A stretch of DNA of 64,000 bases from Exiguobacterium sp. KRL4 (lineage in GTDB: Bacteria > Bacillota > Bacilli > Exiguobacteriales > Exiguobacteriaceae), in the NCBI RefSeq assembly GCF_001870785.1, contig NZ_MOLV01000001.1, positions 124,001-188,000 of the forward strand, written 5' to 3'. This document shows, one piece after another, positions 20,227 through 29,190 of this stretch. The notes under the pieces are model-generated. The model was not told the origin of the DNA. It searched no databases and was given only the letters and a program-made list of their open reading frames with translations. The number at the start of each line of letters is the position of its first letter. Position 1 is the stretch's first letter. The position numbers and the translations under genes are program-made.

Positions 20227-20240
20227 GAGGAGGTTCGCAG

Positions 20241-21050
20241 ATGAGACAACGCATTTATGTAGTCAGTGACTCGGTTGGTGAGACGTGTGAACTCGTGGTG
20301 CGGGCAGCCGCGATTCAGTTTCCGGAACAGGCAATCGAAACCGTCCGGATTCCCTTCGTCGATGACGATCAAGTCATCTATGATCTTGTGTTACATGCGA
20401 AAGAAGAGCAAGCGACGATCGTTTATACGATCGTTCACGCCACGCACCGGCGTCTGCTTGCGGAGACGGCGCATGCTCATGACGTCAAAGCAATCGATTT
20501 GTTAGGTCCTTTGCTCGATACGATGGAAGAACGCCTCGGCATGCAGCCAAAGGAAGAGCCGGGCTTAATTTATCGACTAGATGAAGAATATTTCCGGAAA
20601 ATCGAAGCGGTCGAATTTGCTGTGAAATACGATGATGGACGCGACCCACGGGGAATCAAACGAGCGGACATCGTGTTGATCGGTGTGTCACGCACATCGA
20701 AAACACCGCTTTCTCAGTATTTAGCATTGAAACGATATAAAGTCGCCAATGTGCCACTCGTTCCGGAATCGATTCCGCCAGAGGAACTGTTTGATATTCC
20801 AAAAGAAAAATGTTTTGGGTTATTGATTTCTCCTGAAAAGCTGATTGATATTCGGATGGAACGGTTACGCTCACTTGGCTTGAAGCCGGAAGCCGCTTAC
20901 GCGCAAATCGATCGAATTAATCGAGAACTCGACTATGCTAAAAAATTATACGACCGGATTGGGTGTCAGGTCATCGATGTGACGAATAAAGCAGTCGAGG
21001 AAACAGCCAATTTAATCTTGACCGGGATTTCCGGCAAATCACATGACTAG
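20241..21050 (+). CDS. yqfL: PPDK regulatory protein (bifunctional kinase/phosphorylase), YqfL
   Basis: A 269-residue DUF299 protein: IYVVSDSVGETCELVVRAA at the start and the nucleotide-binding loop GVSRTSKTPLSQYLA near residues 150-165. Family members switch pyruvate phosphate dikinase on and off by ADP-dependent phosphorylation and Pi-dependent dephosphorylation of a threonine. In B. subtilis YqfL modulates CcpN activity; the adjacent ccpN fits that role. Which function applies here depends on whether a ppdK gene exists elsewhere. Confidence 0.92.
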   Translation: MRQRIYVVSDSVGETCELVVRAAAIQFPEQAIETVRIPFVDDDQVIYDLVLHAKEEQATIVYTIVHATHRRLLAETAHAHDVKAIDLLGPLLDTMEERLGMQPKEEPGLIYRLDEEYFRKIEAVEFAVKYDDGRDPRGIKRADIVLIGVSRTSKTPLSQYLALKRYKVANVPLVPESIPPEELFDIPKEKCFGLLISPEKLIDIRMERLRSLGLKPEAAYAQIDRINRELDYAKKLYDRIGCQVIDVTNKAVEETANLILTGISGKSHD

Positions 21051-21112
21051 TAAAGTGATGATTCACGTAGTATACTAATCTAGCTGCTTAAATGAGATGA
21101 TGCAACTTTTCT

Positions 21113-21146
21113 AATGAAACGGAACGAGTATTCGTTCCGTTTCATT
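21113..21146. repeat. 15-bp perfect inverted repeat before dnaG
   Basis: AATGAAACGGAACGA and its exact complement are separated by GTAT. There is no T run on either side, so it is not a standard terminator. It lies in the 138-bp gap between yqfL and dnaG; the dnaG RBS is about 27 bp downstream. It could be a weak terminator, an mRNA processing hairpin or an operator. Confidence 0.7.
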
Positions 21147-21188
21147 GCGGGTATATGTATATAAACGTTCGAAAGGAGAGGTGACCGA

Positions 21189-22982
21189 TTGAAACGGCTT
21201 CCTGACGAATTGGTTGACCAAGTCCGACAAGCAACGGATATCGTTGAATTGATATCAGAACGTGTAGAATTAAAAAAACAAGGGAATCGTTATTCAGGGT
21301 TATGTCCATTTCATTCTGAAAAGTCCCCTTCTTTTTCTGTTTCTCCGGACAAAGGCATGTATTATTGTTTTGGCTGCGGAGCAGGGGGCAATGCGATTAC
21401 GTTCGTCATGGAAACGGAAGGGATGAGTTTTCCGGAAGCCGTCACGAAGCTCGCAGATCGAACGGATATCAAATTACCAGAGTTTGAACGATCCGATCAA
21501 ACGGAATCGACACCAGATCAAGAAAAGAAATACCGGATGCGAGAAGCTCACCGAATCGTAGCGGATTTGTATCATGAAGTCATGTTGCAGACGGCTGCGG
21601 GTGATGTCGGGCGAGAATACCTGGAAAAACGGGGGATTCAAGAACCTGCCATGCGGGAATTCAAGTTAGGGTATGCACCTGATCAAGAACGATTCACGGT
21701 CGATTCGTTGGCAAGAAGAAATTTTGATCTGGATGAAATGGTAGAAGCTGGGCTGATTTCTGTAGGTAGAGATGGCGATTATCGCGATCGGTTCAATGGT
21801 AGGGTTGTATTTCCAATTTCAGATCGTGATGGCACGATTGTTGGATTCAGTGGACGCTCCATTGACGGAAGAGACCCGAAGTATGTCAATACAGCGGAAA
21901 CACCACTCTTTAATAAAAGTGAGTTGCTATTTGGTTTTGCACAAGCACGTGGTGCGATGCGTAAAAGTAAACAAGTAGTACTAGTGGAAGGAAATTTAGA
22001 TGTTGTACGTGTCGCTCAAGCGGGTATACCCTATACGGTAGCCTCTTTAGGGACGGCCTTGACACCGATCCATGCTCAAAATCTGGGGCGAATCGTCGAT
22101 GAAGTCATTGTTTGTTATGACGGAGACAAAGCCGGACGTGCCGCAACTTTAAAAGCGTTACGCCTGCTAGAAGACATTGCGGTTGATTGTTCTGTCATTC
22201 GTCTTCCGGATGAGGAAGATCCCGATTCTTTTATTGGGACACAGTCGGAAGAGTCCTTTCTTCGTTTAATCGAACAGGAGCGGATTTCAAGCCTTGAATT
22301 TAAATCTTTTTATTTTCGGCAAGGAAAAAACCTCCGATTAGAAGGAGAACGGGTCCGTTATATTGAAACTATGCTTGAGGAGATTGGTCGGACGGCCAAT
22401 CCATTGTTACGCGACATCTATTTAGGGAAACTGGCGGAAGAGTTCCACTTGTCGAAAGAATCATTGCTGTCACAAGTTAAACCGTTGCAGACGCAACACA
22501 TTAAACCAAAACAAGAACGACGGCAAGAGACACAAGTAGTTACCTCTTCCCCTCAAGACCGCACCTTCTCGAACTGGAAACGAGCAGAACGATTTTTGCT
22601 CGCCTATATGATTCGTTCAGAGGAAGTTGGCCTTGAGGTACGTGATCAGCTTGGTGTGGCATTTAACGATCCAGCCCATCAACTGATCGCAGGAAAACTA
22701 TATGAATTTTACGGAGCAAATACCCCAGCGGATCCGGACCGGTTTCTGACGATGCTTCACGATGCTTCGCTTCAGCGAATCGTAGCCGATCTAGAGTTTA
22801 TGTTAATGCCGGAATATGATCCGGATTTACTGAGTCATTATATTCGTGCCGTTCAAAACGAACGACAACGACGGATGCTGGACGAGGAAAAGTCACAGTT
22901 AAGTCAACAAACAGATATCCGTGCTCAAGCGGAACTAATGCAGGCGATCATCGAACGGAAACGGCGTTTGAAAGATCGATGA
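21189..22982 (+). CDS. dnaG: DNA primase
   Basis: A 597-residue primase: CHC2 zinc finger at about residues 40-65 ([16 protein letters not shown] ... [11 protein letters not shown]), RNA-polymerase core, Toprim domain ([35 protein letters not shown]) and a C-terminal helicase-binding domain. It makes RNA primers at the fork with DnaB-type helicase. TTG start follows AAAGGAGAGGTG. It is the first gene of the dnaG-sigA macromolecular synthesis operon. Confidence 0.97.
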   Translation: MKRLPDELVDQVRQATDIVELISERVELKKQGNRYSGLCPFHSEKSPSFSVSPDKGMYYCFGCGAGGNAITFVMETEGMSFPEAVTKLADRTDIKLPEFERSDQTESTPDQEKKYRMREAHRIVADLYHEVMLQTAAGDVGREYLEKRGIQEPAMREFKLGYAPDQERFTVDSLARRNFDLDEMVEAGLISVGRDGDYRDRFNGRVVFPISDRDGTIVGFSGRSIDGRDPKYVNTAETPLFNKSELLFGFAQARGAMRKSKQVVLVEGNLDVVRVAQAGIPYTVASLGTALTPIHAQNLGRIVDEVIVCYDGDKAGRAATLKALRLLEDIAVDCSVIRLPDEEDPDSFIGTQSEESFLRLIEQERISSLEFKSFYFRQGKNLRLEGERVRYIETMLEEIGRTANPLLRDIYLGKLAEEFHLSKESLLSQVKPLQTQHIKPKQERRQETQVVTSSPQDRTFSNWKRAERFLLAYMIRSEEVGLEVRDQLGVAFNDPAHQLIAGKLYEFYGANTPADPDRFLTMLHDASLQRIVADLEFMLMPEYDPDLLSHYIRAVQNERQRRMLDEEKSQLSQQTDIRAQAELMQAIIERKRRLKDR

Positions 22983-23016
22983 CCTGTTGCATGATGTGGA
23001 AGGAGTGTATGGTTCG

Positions 23017-24102
23017 ATGGCAGAAAAAGCAAGATCAGAAGCAGAAATACTCCGTCTCGCGAAGGATGAACTAATCGCGCTCGGACACAAGAATGGTGAA
23101 CTATCGCATCAAAAAATCGAGGATAAACTCAGTTCGTTTGAATCGATGGATGCGCAACAATTCGAAGAGTTCCTTCAATTGCTCGAAACCGAAGGCATCA
23201 AAGTCAACAACGATGGAACAGGGGACGACAAGGAAGAAGCCGACTTAAACGATCTATCTGTTCCGCCTGGTGTCAAAATCAATGATCCGGTCCGGATGTA
23301 CCTGAAAGAAATCGGTCGAGTGGATCTTTTGAATGCAGAAGATGAGGTCGAACTTGCAAAACGGATCGAACAAAATGATGAAGAAGCTAAAAAGCGTCTA
23401 GCTGAGGCCAACCTGCGTCTTGTTGTATCGATCGCAAAACGTTATGTCGGTCGCGGCATGTTGTTCCTTGATTTGATTCAAGAAGGAAACATGGGATTGA
23501 TCAAAGCGGTTGAAAAGTTTGATTATACTAAAGGGTATAAATTCTCGACGTATGCCACGTGGTGGATTCGTCAGGCCATCACACGTGCGATCGCTGACCA
23601 AGCACGGACGATCCGGATTCCGGTTCACATGGTTGAAACCATCAATAAATTGATTCGTGTTCAACGTCAGTTGCTCCAAGATCTTGGACGTGAACCGACA
23701 CCGGAAGAAATCTCAAAAGAGATGGAAATCACGCCGGAAAAAGTCCGTGAAATTCTCAAGATTGCTCAAGAACCAGTTTCGCTCGAAACGCCGATCGGGG
23801 AAGAAGACGATTCACATCTCGGAGACTTCATCGAAGACCAAGATGCGACAGCACCCCAGGACGCAGCAGCGTATGAGTTGTTAAAAGAACAATTAGAAGA
23901 TGTACTCGATACATTAACGGATCGGGAAGAAAATGTCTTACGTCTGCGCTTTGGTCTTGATGACGGTCGGACGCGGACGCTTGAAGAAGTCGGGAAAGTA
24001 TTTGGTGTCACACGTGAACGGATTCGTCAGATTGAAGCGAAAGCGTTACGTAAATTGCGTCACCCGAGTCGTTCAAAACGTCTCAAGGATTTCCTCGATT
24101 AA
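23017..24102 (+). CDS. sigA: RNA polymerase primary sigma factor SigA
   Basis: A 361-residue sigma-70: region 1.1 remnant at the N-terminus, region 1.2 ([16 protein letters not shown]), 2.1-2.4 ([48 protein letters not shown]), region 3, and region 4 HTH ([28 protein letters not shown]). ATG 23017 ([10 protein letters not shown]) follows GGAAGGAG; a frame opening at 22987 has no RBS. Follows dnaG by about 35 bp and ends at a terminator. Confidence 0.97.
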   Translation: MAEKARSEAEILRLAKDELIALGHKNGELSHQKIEDKLSSFESMDAQQFEEFLQLLETEGIKVNNDGTGDDKEEADLNDLSVPPGVKINDPVRMYLKEIGRVDLLNAEDEVELAKRIEQNDEEAKKRLAEANLRLVVSIAKRYVGRGMLFLDLIQEGNMGLIKAVEKFDYTKGYKFSTYATWWIRQAITRAIADQARTIRIPVHMVETINKLIRVQRQLLQDLGREPTPEEISKEMEITPEKVREILKIAQEPVSLETPIGEEDDSHLGDFIEDQDATAPQDAAAYELLKEQLEDVLDTLTDREENVLRLRFGLDDGRTRTLEEVGKVFGVTRERIRQIEAKALRKLRHPSRSKRLKDFLD

Positions 24103-24135
24103 TTTCAAAGTGTGAAGAAAATATGAAATTTTAGT

Positions 24136-24183
24136 GAGAAGGGAGAAAAAGTTTTGTTTTTTTCTTCCTTCTCTGTTTTTTTT
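24136..24183 (+). terminator. terminator after sigA
   Basis: A purine-rich arm GAGAAGGGAGAAAAA pairs with TTTTTTCTTCCTTCTC, followed by eight T. Confidence 0.75.
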
Positions 24184-24256
24184 ACAGTAGAATAGTAACG
24201 GGGAATACCATTCAGTCACCAACTTGGTTGGGTATAGAATATGGGGGGGAATCCAA

Positions 24257-24598
24257 ATGCGTAATCCGTTAGTACCGTTCGCAGCGATTGCGATCATCGC
24301 CATCATCGCCATGATTTCATTGTCATACTTTGGGGTCGATCAGGTAAAACAAGCTGAAAAAGGTCCATCAACAGCTGAAATGAAGCCGGAAGATCTGTTT
24401 GCATCAAAAGGATGTACAGGATGCCACGGTGGAAATCTTGAAGGTGGAGCAGGTCCGAACTTAACAAAGATCGGCGCGAAGCTGAAAGAAGAAGAAATTA
24501 AAGAAATCGCAATGAACGGTAAAGGGCAAATGCCTGGTGGTCTTGCGAATGACGAAGAAGCCACTGTTTTAGCGAAATGGCTTGCTGAAAAGAAATAA
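24257..24598 (+). CDS. cccA: membrane-anchored cytochrome c-550/551 type protein
   Basis: The 113-residue protein has one N-terminal TM anchor (about residues 5-27) and a small cytochrome c domain with heme motif CTGCH (GCTGCHGGNLEGGAGPNLTKIG) and the distal axial methionine in GKGQMPGG. ATG 24257 sits 7 nt after a G7 Shine-Dalgarno-like run. It carries electrons to a terminal oxidase on the outer face of the membrane. It follows sigA as in B. subtilis. Confidence 0.94.
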   Translation: MRNPLVPFAAIAIIAIIAMISLSYFGVDQVKQAEKGPSTAEMKPEDLFASKGCTGCHGGNLEGGAGPNLTKIGAKLKEEEIKEIAMNGKGQMPGGLANDEEATVLAKWLAEKK

Positions 24599-24605
24599 GT
24601 CAATC

Positions 24606-24640
24606 AACATCTGTCTCTTCTCCGAGATGGGTGTTTTTTT
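24606..24640 (+). terminator. terminator after cccA
   Basis: 12-bp stem AACATCTGTCTC / GAGATGGGTGTT (with G-T pairs), 6-nt loop, then eight T. Confidence 0.88.
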
Positions 24641-24671
24641 GTGGTGGTTTTAACTAAATTTAGCGAGAATT

Positions 24672-24717
24672 CTCCCACCTCTAAGCGTCTCGGGGCGAAG
24701 CCCAGCGTAGGTGAGAG
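24672..24717 (+). repeat. left hairpin resembling the tnpB right-end hairpin
   Basis: Outer arms CTCCCACCT (24672-24680) and AGGTGAGAG (24709-24717) enclose an inner GGGC-GAA-GCCC hairpin. The right end of the element has the same design (CTCCCACTT ... TTTGC-GAA-GCAAA ... AAGTGGTGAG at 26096-26131). It may be the left-end hairpin of this element or the remains of another element's omega-RNA end. Confidence 0.6.
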
Positions 24718-24731
24718 ATGAATCGCCCGTC

Positions 24732-24760
24732 TTGGTAAGACTGCAATCGTTTGATACAAT
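24732..24760 (+). promoter_or_regulatory. possible promoter upstream of the tnpA relic
   Basis: TTGGTA (24732-24737), 17 bp, TACAAT (24755-24760). It may have driven the original tnpA and could now transcribe the relic and tnpB. Confidence 0.45.
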
Positions 24761-24772
24761 CAGTGTGACTAA

Positions 24773-24922
24773 TCAAAAGGACTGATCAAACGAGACTTTC
24801 CGCATGTCAAGAAACAACTATGGAAAGAAATGTTTTGGTCTCGAAGTTACTGTCTAGTGACGACCGGAGGTGCGACAATCGACGTCATCAGACACTATAT
24901 CGAAAAACAAGGAAAGGAGTGA
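24773..24922 (+). pseudogene. truncated IS200/IS605 transposase TnpA (C-terminal 49 codons)
   Basis: In this frame the sequence reads SKGLIKRDFPHVKKQLW, then WSRSYCLVTTGGATIDVIRH, ending YIEKQGKE and a stop. This is the C-terminal part of Y1 (HUH) transposases, where the F-P-x-hK...W motif, the W-S-x-x-Y and the helix ending YIExQ are conserved. An in-frame TAA lies directly before it and no start codon or HUH/Tyr catalytic segment is present, so about two thirds of the gene is lost. It runs in a different frame from tnpB and ends just before the tnpB start, the usual tnpA-tnpB arrangement. Confidence 0.8.
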
Positions 24923-24927
24923 TTGCG

Positions 24928-26019
24928 TTGCTGAAGGCGTACAAGTTTCGACTCTATCCGACGAAACCTCAACAAGAATATTTCATGAAGACGTTCGGTT
25001 GTGTCCGTTTTGTCTACAATAAGATGCTCGAAGAGCGTATCCGATTGTACGAAGATTCGAAGCTCAACCCTCACACGAAGCAGAAGCTCCCAACCCCAGC
25101 GAAGTACAAGCCCGAATTCCTTTTCCTAAAAGAAGTCGACAGTCTTTCTCTTGCGAACGCTCAGATGGACTTAAACAAGGTGTATCACAACTTTTTTCGA
25201 GATCAGTCTGTCGGGTTTCCGAAGTTCAAATCGAAGCACAACGACCGAGCCTCTTACACAACAAACAATCTGAAGGAAAGCATCCGCATCGAAGAGTATA
25301 AGGTGAAACTTCCTAAGATCGGTTTTGTGAAGTTGAAACAACATCGTCCGTTTGATGGCGTGATCAAGTCCGCGACGGTCTCGATGACGAAGACAAGGAA
25401 ATTCTTCATCTCCATCCTTGTAGATCAAGCCGAAGAGCAATGGGTTCCAGCCAAGAATAAAGTAGGAATCGACCTTGGTTTGGAGCACTTCGCCATCATG
25501 ACGAATGATGAGAGGGTTTCTGAGAAAGTTGACAATCCTCGTTTTCTTCGAAAGTCCGAAGAGAAGATAAAGAAGGCGCAACGCGCCTTGTCCCGCAAGA
25601 AAATCGGGAGTAAGAACCGAGAGAAGGCAAGGCTAATCCTCGCCAAGAAGCATGAAAAGATTGCACATCAACGTCAAGATTTTCTTCATAAGCTGTCGAA
25701 ACGGATCGTTGACGATAACCAAGTCATCGTCGTCGAGACACTTAAATCGAAGAACATGATGAAGAACCATAAGATCGCCAAATCGATTGGAGATGTCAGT
25801 TGGTATGAGTTCGTTCGGCAGCTGGAATATAAATGCAAGTTCCACGGTCGGACGCTCGTAAAGGCAGACCAATGGTTCGCCTCGACCCAAATCTGTTCTT
25901 CTTGCGGCGTAAAAGGCGAGAAGAAAACAATGGATGTGCGCGAGTGGATCTGTGTTTGCGGTGCGCATCATGATCGAGATATCAACGCAAGTATCAACTT
26001 GTTGATGTTAGCAGACTGA
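24928..26019 (+). CDS. tnpB: TnpB, RNA-guided nuclease of IS200/IS605
   Basis: I start at TTG 24928 (LLKAYKFRLYPTKPQQEYFMKTF without the first residue changed), 9 nt after GGAAAGGAG, giving 363 residues; the longer frame to 24820 lies over the tnpA relic. The RuvC-like catalytic acids look intact: Asp182 in GIDLGLEHFA, Glu270 in VVETLKSKNM and the DRD motif at 349-351 (HHDRDINASINLL). A zinc ribbon is formed by C323-x2-C326 and C342-x-C344. TnpB uses an RNA from the element's right end to cut DNA next to a short motif. The protein appears complete and probably active (inference). Confidence 0.93.
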   Translation: MLKAYKFRLYPTKPQQEYFMKTFGCVRFVYNKMLEERIRLYEDSKLNPHTKQKLPTPAKYKPEFLFLKEVDSLSLANAQMDLNKVYHNFFRDQSVGFPKFKSKHNDRASYTTNNLKESIRIEEYKVKLPKIGFVKLKQHRPFDGVIKSATVSMTKTRKFFISILVDQAEEQWVPAKNKVGIDLGLEHFAIMTNDERVSEKVDNPRFLRKSEEKIKKAQRALSRKKIGSKNREKARLILAKKHEKIAHQRQDFLHKLSKRIVDDNQVIVVETLKSKNMMKNHKIAKSIGDVSWYEFVRQLEYKCKFHGRTLVKADQWFASTQICSSCGVKGEKKTMDVREWICVCGAHHDRDINASINLLMLAD

Positions 26020-26139
26020 AACCCTTCAGGGTGGGAACCACCCGATGAGCTTGGTAAATAATCGTAGCTCGTAAAAGTACGGTCTTCCCAAGAAGCTCCC
26101 ACTTCAATTTGCGAAGCAAATAAGTGGTGAGTAGTTCAC
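26020..26139 (+). ncRNA. predicted omega-RNA scaffold (right end of the TnpB element)
   Basis: After the tnpB stop a compact structured region follows: hairpin GGGTGG-GAA-CCACCC (about 26030-26043) and a terminal hairpin with arms CTCCCACTT / AAGTGGTGAG enclosing ATTTGC-GAA-GCAAAT, then TAGTTCAC. In characterised TnpB systems the scaffold includes the tnpB 3' end and stops at the right end; the next ~16-20 nt of flanking DNA are the guide. Here that would be the bases from 26140 on. The scaffold start is not determined and may lie inside tnpB. Confidence 0.65.
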
Positions 26140-26215
26140 CAGGGACGACTATTTCTTTTTTTCGTCAATTCGGCTATTTTTAAAAGAGAGATTGAACAGA
26201 GGAAGGATGAAAGAG

Positions 26216-26932
26216 ATGCAAACGAACGTCATACTCGATCAACGCTTACAAAAAGTAGTTTCTTATATTCCACAAGGAGCGGTGCTAGCGGACATTGGAT
26301 CCGATCATGCTTTTGTCCCATGTTACTGTATCCAAAAAAAATTAGTCGAACGGGCAATCGCGGGTGAAGTCAATCTTGGACCGATGGAAGCAGCACAAGC
26401 ACAAGTGGCACTTGTCCAGTTAGAAGATGAAATCGAGGTCCGACTTGGAAGTGGTCTCACTGTTTTAACACCAGGCGAAGCGACGGCCATTACGATTGCT
26501 GGAATGGGTGGGACATTGATTGCGACGATTCTTGAAGAAGGAAAAACACATCTATCAGGAGAGGAACGTCTGATCCTCCAACCGAACGTCGATGCTGTCG
26601 ATGTCAGAAAGTGGCTTTTAGCGAATGGATATGCCTTGTTATCCGAAGCCATCGTCAAAGAAAATGAAAAAATCTACGAAATTCTTGTCGCTCAAAAAGG
26701 TGAAGAATCCTTATATGCCGACGATTTTGAACAACGGGAATGGGAATTGTTTTTTGGTCCTCAACTCACACGGGAAAAAGCTCCGGCTTTTGTGGAGAAA
26801 TGGCAAACGGAAAAACAAAAACGGCAGTATATTCTAGAACAGATGCGTCGTGGAAACGATTCAGAAGTATTGCAGGGGAAAATCGAGACGATTGAATGGC
26901 TGATTCAAAAAATGGGAGAGGTGACGGGGTGA
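26216..26932 (+). CDS. trmK: tRNA (adenine22-N1)-methyltransferase
   Basis: A 238-residue class I methyltransferase (YqfN/TrmK): SAM motif ADIGSDHAFVPCYC, catalytic-region ITIAGMGGTLI and LILQPNVDAVDVRKWL. It methylates A22 of Ser and Tyr tRNAs. ATG 26216 (MQTNVILDQRL) is 9 nt after AGGAAGG; upstream starts lack proper spacing. The gene is coupled to the nif3-like gene by a TGATG overlap. The IS insertion upstream may have displaced its native promoter. Confidence 0.94.
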   Translation: MQTNVILDQRLQKVVSYIPQGAVLADIGSDHAFVPCYCIQKKLVERAIAGEVNLGPMEAAQAQVALVQLEDEIEVRLGSGLTVLTPGEATAITIAGMGGTLIATILEEGKTHLSGEERLILQPNVDAVDVRKWLLANGYALLSEAIVKENEKIYEILVAQKGEESLYADDFEQREWELFFGPQLTREKAPAFVEKWQTEKQKRQYILEQMRRGNDSEVLQGKIETIEWLIQKMGEVTG

Positions 26933-28047
26933 TGGCGAACGGACAACAGATTATCGAACAATTCGAATCATTTGCACCGAAGAAATTCGCTTTTGAAGGA
27001 GATCCAATTGGATTACAAATCGGAACACTGAACAAAGAGGTCAAACGTGTGCTCGTGACACTTGATGTCTTAGAGTCTGTAGTCGATGAAGCGATTGAAA
27101 AAAATATCGATTTGATCATTGCGCATCATCCACCGATCTTCAGTAAATTAGCGAAAGTCACGGATCAATCAGCGGCCGGGCGAATCGTCATGAAATGTAT
27201 CCGCCATGACATTGCTGTCTATGCAGCGCATACAAACCTGGATGTCGCGGAAGGAGGCGTCAATGACCTGATGGCAACTGCATTAGGATTGACGAATACA
27301 AGCGTATTGGCACCTTCTTACGAGAATACCGTCTATAAACTCGTTGTCTTCGTTCCGGAAACAGCAGTTGAACAGGTCGCTGGAGCTCTTGGAAGAGCAG
27401 GAGCAGGGCATAGCGGCGCATATAGCGACTGTCAGTTCCACAGCACGGGCATCGGTCAGTTTAAACCAACAACAGGTACCGATCCGTATAGAGGTAAGCC
27501 AGGTCAGGTGGAACGGGTGACAGAAGTCCGAATCGAAACGATCGTAACGGAATTGAATCAGAAACAAGTCATCCGTGCGATGAAAAAAGCCCATCCGTAT
27601 GAAGAGGTAGCGTATGATTTGCTCCGTCAAGAGATGGCAGCACCCTCACTCGGTCTGGGACGGATTGGATATCTAGAAGAAGCGATTCCGCTGAAAGCAT
27701 TTGCCGAACACGTACGGACAGCCTTCGCTGTTGAGAACTTACGTTTTGTTGGAGATGAAAACCGAATGGTCCGTAAGATTGCCGTATTAGGTGGGGATGG
27801 GAATAAGTATGTGTCGACGGCTGCCTTTGCGGGGGCCGATGTGTTAGTGACAGGTGATTTGTATTTCCATGTCGCTCACGATGCGATGGCACTTGGTCTT
27901 GCTGTCATCGATCCGGGACATCACGTCGAATCGGTCATGAAACAAGGAGTGGTCGATCTCTTGACGGAACGGTTCGACAAACAGAACATCCAAGGTGTCG
28001 AACTGTTTGTTTCCGTGACCAATACGAATCCATTTCAATTCCTATGA
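26932..28047 (+). CDS. Nif3-like dinuclear metal protein (GTP cyclohydrolase 1 type 2 homologue), YqfO
   Basis: A 371-residue Nif3 protein with an inserted PII-like/CutA-like domain (about residues 125-230, YKLVVFVPETAVEQVAGALGRAGAGHSG ... AHPYEEVAYDL). Metal ligands are suggested by IIAHHPPIF, AAHTNLDVAEGG and the C-terminal DPGHHVE. Function of the family is unsettled; Bacillus YqfO is a hexameric metal-binding protein. The ATG overlaps the trmK stop, a pairing that is strongly conserved and suggests a link to tRNA or NAD-related metabolism. Confidence 0.93.
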   Translation: MANGQQIIEQFESFAPKKFAFEGDPIGLQIGTLNKEVKRVLVTLDVLESVVDEAIEKNIDLIIAHHPPIFSKLAKVTDQSAAGRIVMKCIRHDIAVYAAHTNLDVAEGGVNDLMATALGLTNTSVLAPSYENTVYKLVVFVPETAVEQVAGALGRAGAGHSGAYSDCQFHSTGIGQFKPTTGTDPYRGKPGQVERVTEVRIETIVTELNQKQVIRAMKKAHPYEEVAYDLLRQEMAAPSLGLGRIGYLEEAIPLKAFAEHVRTAFAVENLRFVGDENRMVRKIAVLGGDGNKYVSTAAFAGADVLVTGDLYFHVAHDAMALGLAVIDPGHHVESVMKQGVVDLLTERFDKQNIQGVELFVSVTNTNPFQFL

Positions 28048-28049
28048 AA

Positions 28050-28094
28050 AAAACGATTCCCGCCGTCTGAGACGGTTTGGGAATCGTTTTGTTT
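28050..28094. terminator. bidirectional terminator between nif3-like gene and ispH
   Basis: Arms AAAACGATTCCC / GGGAATCGTTTT enclose a nested CCGTC-TGA-GACGG hairpin, with A-rich and T-rich flanks, serving both convergent genes. Confidence 0.88.
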
Positions 28095-28098
28095 TAGA

Positions 28099-29046
28099 TT
28101 AAAGAATTTTGACTTTCGGTAAGATCCGGCGCAGCTCAAGGAACGGCGTTTTGTCATGTGTGCTGATATCAGCAGGATCATACTGCTGTAAGAAGTCGAT
28201 GACTTTTTTTGTGATCGGCGTAGGTGTTGAAGCACCTGACGTCACGCCGACTTGGTTTACACCTTCGAGCCAAGATAAATCAAGTTCTGTTAAATCGCCA
28301 ATCCGGTGAGCCGGAGTTTCAGCGATGTCAAACGAAACTTGAGCCAAACGATTGGAGTTATTCGAGCGTGGATCTCCGACGACGATGACTAAATCACATT
28401 CACCGGCCTGTTCAGCGACAGCTTCTTGACGCACTTGCGTCGCATTACAAATTTCATTATGGACTTCGACATGTGGATATTTTTCGCGGACATGTCCCAT
28501 CAACGCTTGGACATCCCATTGACTCATCGTCGTCTGATTGGTGACGATGATCTTTTTAGTCGTGAGATGAGCTGGTAAGGCTTCGATATCCTCCACTTTT
28601 TCAATGAGGTGAACGTGTTCTGGTGCTACACCGACTGCACCTTCAGGTTCTGGGTGACCGTGTTTACCGACATAGATGACTTCGTAATCGTCTGCGACGA
28701 CGGTCCGGATCAAATCATGTGTTCGGGTGACATCTGGACAGGTTGCATCAACGACGGTCAGTTTTTTTTCGGCAGCACGTGCGTAGACGGCCGGAGAAAT
28801 GCCATGAGCCGTAAAGATGACCGTACCTTCTTGAATCGTTTCGAGCGCTTCTAGGCGATCGGGACCATCTACGGTCAAGACACCCATTCGTTCGAATTCA
28901 CGTGTGACATGGGCATTGTGGACGATCATACCTAAAATATGAATAGGTCGCGGCAAATTTTCATTCATTGCGGCTTGTTGGGCAAGTTTCATGGCATCAA
29001 CAACACCATAACAGTAACCACGAGGACTGATTTTTTTTACAAGCAT
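28099..29046 (-). CDS. ispH: 4-hydroxy-3-methylbut-2-enyl diphosphate reductase
   Basis: A 315-residue IspH/LytB iron-sulfur enzyme, the last step of the MEP isoprenoid pathway. The three cluster cysteines are in [16 protein letters not shown] and EICNAT; the TSGASTP motif near residue 265 and the TNQTTMS motif are present. RBS AAAGGAG precedes ATG by 10 nt. IspG, the preceding pathway step, is at 49.2-50.3 kb in the same window. Confidence 0.97.
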   Translation of the reverse strand: MLVKKISPRGYCYGVVDAMKLAQQAAMNENLPRPIHILGMIVHNAHVTREFERMGVLTVDGPDRLEALETIQEGTVIFTAHGISPAVYARAAEKKLTVVDATCPDVTRTHDLIRTVVADDYEVIYVGKHGHPEPEGAVGVAPEHVHLIEKVEDIEALPAHLTTKKIIVTNQTTMSQWDVQALMGHVREKYPHVEVHNEICNATQVRQEAVAEQAGECDLVIVVGDPRSNNSNRLAQVSFDIAETPAHRIGDLTELDLSWLEGVNQVGVTSGASTPTPITKKVIDFLQQYDPADISTHDKTPFLELRRILPKVKIL

Positions 29047-29190
29047 AGTCTAGATTCTCCTTTAGTATAGAAAGAGTGATTACGTAGAGTGTACCATTGA
29101 TTCAAGTTGAATGAAAATAGAGGAGTCTGCGGCGGGCAGATAACATGATATACTATTTGAGTTGTAATGAATGGAGGAGGAGGTGGAAAG

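Larger units (their letters stand above)
24672..26139 (+). mobile_element. IS200/IS605-type element with tnpB and truncated tnpA
   Basis: The insertion separates cccA from trmK, which adjoin in related genomes. It contains a relic of a Y1 transposase (24773-24922), a full-length tnpB (24928-26019) and a structured right end whose last bases are probably TTCAC at 26135-26139. The left limit is uncertain; I set it at a hairpin that resembles the right-end hairpin. There are no long terminal inverted repeats or target duplications, as expected for this family. With its TnpA broken, the element should not move on its own. Confidence 0.75.

Noticed and set aside
24820-24927. 36-codon N-terminal extension of the tnpB frame
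   Set aside because: It overlies the tnpA relic in another frame, has no RBS at its ATG, and TnpB proteins begin at the KAYKFRLYPT region after the GGAAAGGAG site.
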